64,000 bases of DNA from Onchocerca volvulus. Lineage: Eukaryota > Nematoda > Chromadorea > Rhabditida > Onchocercidae. The stretch is taken from the NCBI GenBank assembly GCA_000499405.2, contig HG738138.1:13827208-13891207 (forward strand), written 5' to 3'. A program made the translations under genes and the position numbers. The notes below the pieces were generated by a model. It made no database searches, had not been told where the DNA came from, and worked only from the letters and a program-made list of their open reading frames with translations. Numbering within the stretch: position 1 is the first letter of the stretch; each line of letters begins with the position of its first letter. This document shows positions 61,301-64,000 of this stretch, piece by piece.

Positions 61301-62185
61301 TTTAAATTTAATAAGAATTAAGTTACAAGCATGATCAGATGTTAATTATTATTTTATACAGTTATAATTACCAATTTGATGAAGAATTTGATAAAGAATT
61401 CCATAGTAATTTCATTTCACATTTTACAGCTAGTTAATAAATATTACTGAATGATAATAAAGGCTCATTTCCATGTTTTCTTTGCAAGAGGTACAAAAAG
61501 GTTGATTATTTACTTGATTCAGAAGTCAAATTGATTCATTAATTTGATTCATAAGTTAAATTGCTTCGTCACTTAATTCAGAGATTTAATTTAGGAAATA
61601 AAAATGCAAAAATATCGATGAAAGTTGAGACTGATAAAATAGCAGGAAAAGAAATGAAACATAAATATTGTTGGGTAAATTTTTGCTACTTTGATTTAAT
61701 TTAATAAACTATTTCATAATGGATGCTTAAGATATTTAATAATTAGTATTTCATAGATTAAGCAATTTTTATGGTGTAGATTTTCCTGTGATGAAAAAAT
61801 TAAAATAAAAAAAAAAAAAAAAAACTGAATTTTGAAATCCACTTACTGGAGAGAAGAATGATTATTATACAATGCATATGCATGCATCTATAAATGAGAA
61901 TATGAACTAGACAAGCATCGAACATTTGACTGGGCTAATTCGGCCATTGACCCAACGATCACATTGAGCAAATAGCCAAGGAGAATGGTAGCCTTACTGG
62001 AAATGATTAGATGCTTGGTGAATTATGAAATGATCCAAAATCTAGTTTTAATCTTGCAAATTTTCGTTTAATTTCAGGTCAGGATAATTCATCTATCAAT
62101 ATCAATTCTGCATGTAATAACTTCATTTGCTGTTTGCTTTATCATTACAGCTATGGTCCTTATCAATTATACCAGGAAACATTGA
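57154..62185 (+). CDS. DOMON and cytochrome b561 domain protein, FRRS1/SDR2-like (5' exon missing)
   Basis: Exons are 57154-57224, 57644-57806, 58042-58140, 58584-58700, 58859-58922, 59021-59191, 59906-60021, 60117-60233, 60584-60776, 61077-61268, 61595-61674 and 62078-62185. All are in phase (496 codons plus the missing start). The extracellular part begins with a Cys-rich segment (VKRSSCGTLHGCW, NGCSKDEC), then a DOMON domain: ANLRWSVSGRGSFLRLRLEA, YIALGFSNDQHM and GDDTVLECLYNG. The b561 part follows with candidate haem-ligand histidines in TLHAILMIWSWWFFL, in the LHRGGALISIM helix and in RWFHRFVAIVAF, plus HCMKPTHTWAGLNAYILAV. Further helices are WPILLVGLYLCTFSVVLFG and a last one, LHVITSFAVCFIITAMVLIN. 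Family members move electrons across membranes, from ascorbate to ferric iron or other acceptors. A signal peptide should precede 57154 but was not identified. The donor at 60777 (C|GTTCAC) is weak. Confidence 0.82.
58326..58395. repeat. 70-base poly(A) tract in an intron
   Basis: About 70 consecutive A in the intron between the exons ending at 58140 and starting at 58584. It is followed by an A-rich stretch with duplicated ACCAG-type segments (58430-58470). The length is likely uncertain because of sequencing through a homopolymer. No retroposed sequence is recognised beside it. Confidence 0.9.
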
Positions 62186-62319
62186 TTATTTCATGTGCAT
62201 TTATTGCTATCATGTTGTCATATCAGTGGTATCAGGTCAATGAATAACTTTAAAATTTTGATATATAAAGTTTTATCCATAATAACATATGTATTTAGTA
62301 AACAAATGTATACATTTGC

Positions 62320-62325
62320 AATAAA
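62320..62325 (+). terminator. AATAAA poly(A) signal of the b561 gene
   Basis: An AATAAA lies about 135 bases after the stop at 62183-62185, suitable for the 3' end of the b561 mRNA. Assigned by position only. Confidence 0.45.
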
Positions 62326-62500
62326 TATTTCTATTTGCTATTCTCATCACATAATAAATATAACTTTTTTCACGATGATTATTATGATAATCTTATGACC
62401 AGTAAATTTTATCTTTTATTACTCCCGTCTAATTTATATTTGTATTGTATCATACTCTTTTCTTAATTAGCATCTTTTTATTTTTGAATTAAAATGTATA

Positions 62501-62565
62501 GAAGTCGAATAAATTTTCAAATTGGGACGAAAGGAAGTCGAATTAATTTTCAGATTGGAACGAAA
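62501..62565. repeat. 33-bp tandem duplication
   Basis: GAAGTCGAAT(A/T)AATTTTCA followed by (A/G)ATTGG(G/A)ACGAAA occurs at 62501 and again at 62534, an exact 33-base period with three or four differences. Confidence 0.8.
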
Positions 62566-62938
62566 TTTTGCTAAAATATTTGGAATGCTTAATATCGTTA
62601 AACATGCAAGAAGAAAAAATTTATTGACAAAATCAAATTTGATACTTCTGGAGGAAACAGAAGAAATCTCCTTTAAAGTATTTTAGACATGAATAAATTT
62701 AAAAAAGAAGAAACTACATTTCAAATATAAGCGCAGATTTCTCAATAATAATCAAATAAACTAATGAAAGTACCACTCGTTTCACCCTATCATGTTAAAT
62801 TACGAGTCATAATGCACTCTAATATGTTACAAACCATACTGTACTAATATACTATTCCAATAGATTATTTTATACTAAAGTGTACGACAGAATATTTTAT
62901 TGTATTACAATTGCATTGTATAAAATATTTGCATACGT

Positions 62939-63251
62939 TTGATCAATTACGAAAATCAAAGCGATGCTTGTTTAGATAACTTATATTACGCCCGAGCTGA
63001 AGTTTTTTCATATTACTACCGTCATGATAGCATAAAAATAGATGTTGCCGCTTGGTTTATTTCTTCGAAATCTTTTTTTTGGAATTACTTGCGTAATTGT
63101 ATGGCGTGCTTTACGTGTGATGCGTTTCGCTTAAATAGTTGCAGATGTTGAGACAGTTGTGAATTATTTGTCTACTTATTTTATTGTACCAGTAATTTAT
63201 TTTTGTTTAGTTATGATAGCAGGCGTGAAAGCTATGATTGATTCCACTTAA
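62939..63251 (+). pseudogene. frameshifted membrane-protein remnant
   Basis: One frame reads DACLDNLYYARAEVFSYYY and RHDSIKIDVAAWFISSKS up to an 8-T run at 63073-63080. After that run the protein-like reading continues in another frame: FFGITCVIVWRALRVMRFA, a TAA at 63132-63134, then DVETVVNYLSTYFIVPVIYF and CLVMIAGVKAMIDST to TAA at 63249-63251. The two hydrophobic stretches look like membrane helices. The break at a homopolymer could be a real mutation or a sequencing error, but the extra stop supports a pseudogene or an unrecognised short intron. There is no start codon and no recognised family. Confidence 0.45.
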
Positions 63252-64000
63252 CAAAAAAAAGAGAGAAAGCGGGTAAAACGATGCTGGGTGGCTAACTCTT
63301 TTTTGACGCATTTATCATTCTCCTTTTATTTTATGTCAATATAGACTTAGAAGTTTCTCTGCTAAAGTTATGAAATTGTTGTTATAATATAAGTTGTACT
63401 AAACTTCTTGAAACTTTTCGTTTTTTCCTTTTTTTTTTTTTTTTTTTTTACCAAAAGTATAGTTAATATTTGATTTACAAACTTTATAACTCTTTTTTTT
63501 TTTAAATTGATGAACTTGAAAGTAATCATAATTCTGCATATTGTTTATTCGTATGGTCAAGCTTTTACGGAAACTTCCCATTATTTCCATAGCATCGTAT
63601 TAATTTTATGTGAAATGTAAATTTATTTGTTCATTACTTTAAAGAAAAAATGATTCAGAGAAGTTGAATTTAATAATAATTTGTTGGTGAGAGAATATAC
63701 TGCATAAATAAAGGCTTTAGATAAGTTAAATATCGAGCAAGTACGGCCGTTTCAGATTTTATTTAGTTGCAAGTGACATTTGCTGAAATTTTGAATTGGT
63801 AATTTGATGATTTGAATTGATGAAATTTTGAATTAATAAGAACGATTTTTTAACTTCTCTCCATGTACTTATTTTGTATAATAAATGAAGCATAGAAATT
63901 AATATTATTATTATACAGGTGGTAATGATCAGAAATTATTACTTGATGTTTGTAATAATATCCTCTTATTATGCTTCTCATAATCTGCTTTTAAAGATGT
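63252..64000. other. AT-rich right flank
   Basis: Nothing can be supported in the last 750 bases. The minus-strand frame at 63399-63590 is driven by T and A runs. Confidence 0.5.

Noticed and set aside
1..64000. Novel multi-gene system or bacterial-type defence locus
   Set aside because: The window is intron-rich nematode DNA with ordinary unrelated genes. No cluster of co-regulated or functionally linked genes was seen.

Overview
The window looks like AT-rich nuclear DNA from a parasitic nematode, most likely a filarial or other clade III worm. The evidence is roughly three quarters A+T, multi-exon genes with short exons and TTTCAG-type acceptors, a FMRFamide-class peptide receptor, a Cys-loop anion channel and a diverged nematode-type PDZ protein. 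The species cannot be told from the sequence alone. No bacterial features, rRNA, tRNA or CRISPR array were seen.

Layout. 1-11000 is mostly non-coding, with one small coiled-coil gene (3321-5719, +), two candidate membrane micro-ORFs, an old 115-bp tandem duplication and a ~200-bp near-perfect palindrome (7225-7430). 10988-15200 is a decayed Helitron transposon whose Rep/PIF1 helicase is still readable but broken by stops and frameshifts. 20898-25264 (+) is a seven-exon rhodopsin-family receptor. 32730-41785 (+) is a complete 14-exon Cys-loop chloride-channel subunit. 43835-46727 (+) is a diverged PDZ gene, followed by a decaying reading frame (47192-47712). 48241-52760 (-) is the complete nine-exon TFIIA large subunit (GTF2A1), with a short Helitron remnant in one intron. 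57154-62185 (+) is a DOMON plus cytochrome b561 membrane protein of the FRRS1/SDR2 type; its signal-peptide exon was not found. 62939-63251 (+) is a frameshifted membrane-protein remnant.

How the genes relate. Animal genes are not grouped here by pathway. The peptide receptor and the chloride channel are neuronal signalling proteins, TFIIA is a general transcription factor, and the b561 protein is a transmembrane ferric or ascorbate reductase type. The same Helitron 5' motif appears near 11031, in part near 14333, and at 49875 and 50082, so one family has seeded both intergenic and intronic sites.

Exon models were built by hand from conserved motifs, GT-AG signals and phase continuity. The receptor, channel, TFIIA and b561 models are phase-consistent throughout. 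The PDZ and small coiled-coil models are less certain. No database search was run.
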